64,000 nt of DNA from Pegea sp. RAD2-039 (Eukaryota > Chordata > Thaliacea > Salpida > Salpidae): NCBI GenBank assembly GCA_034620365.1, contig JAQGEQ010000354.1, positions 186,001 to 250,000 of the forward strand, written 5' to 3'. The notes beneath the pieces were generated by a model, which was not told the DNA's origin, did not search any database, and worked only from the letters and a program-made list of their open reading frames with translations. How positions within the stretch are numbered: position 1 is the stretch's first letter; every line of letters begins with the position of its first letter. The translations under genes were made by a program, and so were the position numbers. Of this stretch, positions 63,128 through 64,000 are shown piece after piece.

Positions 63128-64000
63128 ATGGAAATTAAAAAATTTGAAAGTGATAAGAACCTTCAAGAGTTTTATTTAAACTGTTCGGAATATAAAAATT
63201 TCAAAAACACAAAAACAAAACTTGCTTGGCATTATAGTATACTAAAAGAATTGTTACTTCCCTATCAATCTGTTTCAACTGGTTTGTTTTCTTGCGATGA
63301 TGTAGCTAATATACGTGAAAACATCTACTGTGCAGCTGCAGTATGGGCTCTTTATTTAGCTTATCAGCGAATTGATGATGATAATGGGTGTAGATATGAG
63401 TTAGAACATACAACTGTAAAGTGCATGCGTGGAATCTTATTTTGTTACATGCAACAGGTAGATAATGTAGAAAAGTTTAAAGCAAGTCAATCACCTGAGT
63501 ATGCTTTTCATTCAAGCTACAATGTTCACACTGGTTCAATATTAAATGATAACAGTCTTGATCATCTTCAACTTGATATTGTTGCTCTGTTTGTTCTTTA
63601 TATTATTCAAATGACTTCATCTGGTTTACAAATTATCTTCACCACAGATGAGGTTGCTTTTATGCAAAATTTAATATTCTATCTTGAACGTTCTTACAGA
63701 ACATCTGATTTTGGGTTATGGGGAAGAGGAAGTAAGTACAACAATGGTAGTGCTGAGCTTCATTCTAGTTCAGTTGGTGCAGCGAAAGCTGTTTTAGAAT
63801 CTGCTAATGGATTTAATTTATATGGAAAGTCAAAAGGAGCACCTTGGTCCACGCTGTGGGTTGATATTGATGCTCATAATCGGAACAGAATTTGTTTAGA
63901 TTCGATGTTGCCTAAAGAATCGAAATCCAAAAATGTAGATGTAGCTCAGATACTTATGATATCTTTTCCATTTTTTGCTGTTGACAATGAAGATGTTAAA
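63128..64000 (+). CDS. PHKB: Phosphorylase b kinase regulatory subunit beta, N-terminal 291 residues (cut by window)
   Basis: The frame is open from the ATG at 63128 to the last base. Signature stretches: AVWALYLAYQRIDDDNG, ELEHTTVKCMRGILFCYMQQ, VHTGSILNDN, DFGLWGRGSKYNNGSAELHS, SSVGAAKAVLE, NGFNLYG and DIDAHNRNR. These match the GH15-like (glucoamylase-like) N-terminal domain; the QQ-x-D-x-V and weaker alpha-type residues favour beta over alpha. Beta is a scaffold and regulatory subunit of the (alpha-beta-gamma-delta)4 kinase that activates glycogen phosphorylase in the cytosol. The first 873 coding bases contain no intron, unlike the vertebrate gene. The 3' part lies outside the window. Confidence 0.95.
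   Translation, partial: MEIKKFESDKNLQEFYLNCSEYKNFKNTKTKLAWHYSILKELLLPYQSVSTGLFSCDDVANIRENIYCAAAVWALYLAYQRIDDDNGCRYELEHTTVKCMRGILFCYMQQVDNVEKFKASQSPEYAFHSSYNVHTGSILNDNSLDHLQLDIVALFVLYIIQMTSSGLQIIFTTDEVAFMQNLIFYLERSYRTSDFGLWGRGSKYNNGSAELHSSSVGAAKAVLESANGFNLYGKSKGAPWSTLWVDIDAHNRNRICLDSMLPKESKSKNVDVAQILMISFPFFAVDNEDVK

Overview
This is animal (metazoan) nuclear DNA, very AT-rich. Its genes are split by GT-AG introns, most of them about 50-58 nt long, and encode animal proteins: a trefoil-domain secreted protein, a trithorax/KMT2A-B histone methyltransferase, the Arf exchange factor IQSEC, a GPI-anchored IgLON/lachesin-type adhesion protein, TMEM147, the ciliary radial-spoke protein RSPH1, a seven-pass receptor-like protein, a 2-oxoglutarate oxygenase and the start of phosphorylase kinase beta. 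Motile cilia, neural-type adhesion proteins and tiny introns point to an invertebrate. A tunicate-like animal is my best guess, but the sequence alone does not fix the lineage.

Layout: 2034-5855 (-) trefoil-domain gene, 20 exons; 5.9-17.1 kb no recognisable gene; 17156-25102 (-) KMT2A/B-like gene, 29 exons, 1,376 residues, with a 22-bp minisatellite in one intron and transposon debris in another; 25.1-32.8 kb intergenic with dispersed repeats; 32864-37290 (+) IQSEC, 16 exons, 943 residues; 38.2-40.9 kb decayed LINE (-); 41061-41132 (-) tRNA-Asp; 41681-43444 (-) IgLON-type gene, 10 exons, 357 residues; 43624-44295 (-) TMEM147, one exon; 46797-50146 (-) RSPH1, 8 exons, 356 residues, with a tRNA-derived SINE in intron 2; 53191-54135 (+) intronless seven-pass receptor; 55586-57644 (-) 2OG oxygenase with an apparently inactive second copy of its domain; 57.7-63.1 kb intergenic with LINE and C2H2 zinc-finger relics; 63128 to the end (+) PHKB, 5' part, uninterrupted. 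Exon models were built by joining GT/AG sites so that frame and family alignment are both kept; for five genes the exon sum is an exact number of codons.

The most unusual feature is the distribution of the palindrome TGACGTCA. I count about 60 exact copies, nearly all in four islands that coincide with the intron-rich KMT2, IQSEC, IgLON and 2OG genes, in introns and also inside coding exons, where it is read as Asp-Asp-Val-Ile or Asp-Val-Thr. The long AT-rich spacers and the intron-poor genes (TMEM147, RSPH1, 7TM, PHKB) have none that I could find. The genes do not form an operon or an evident pathway.
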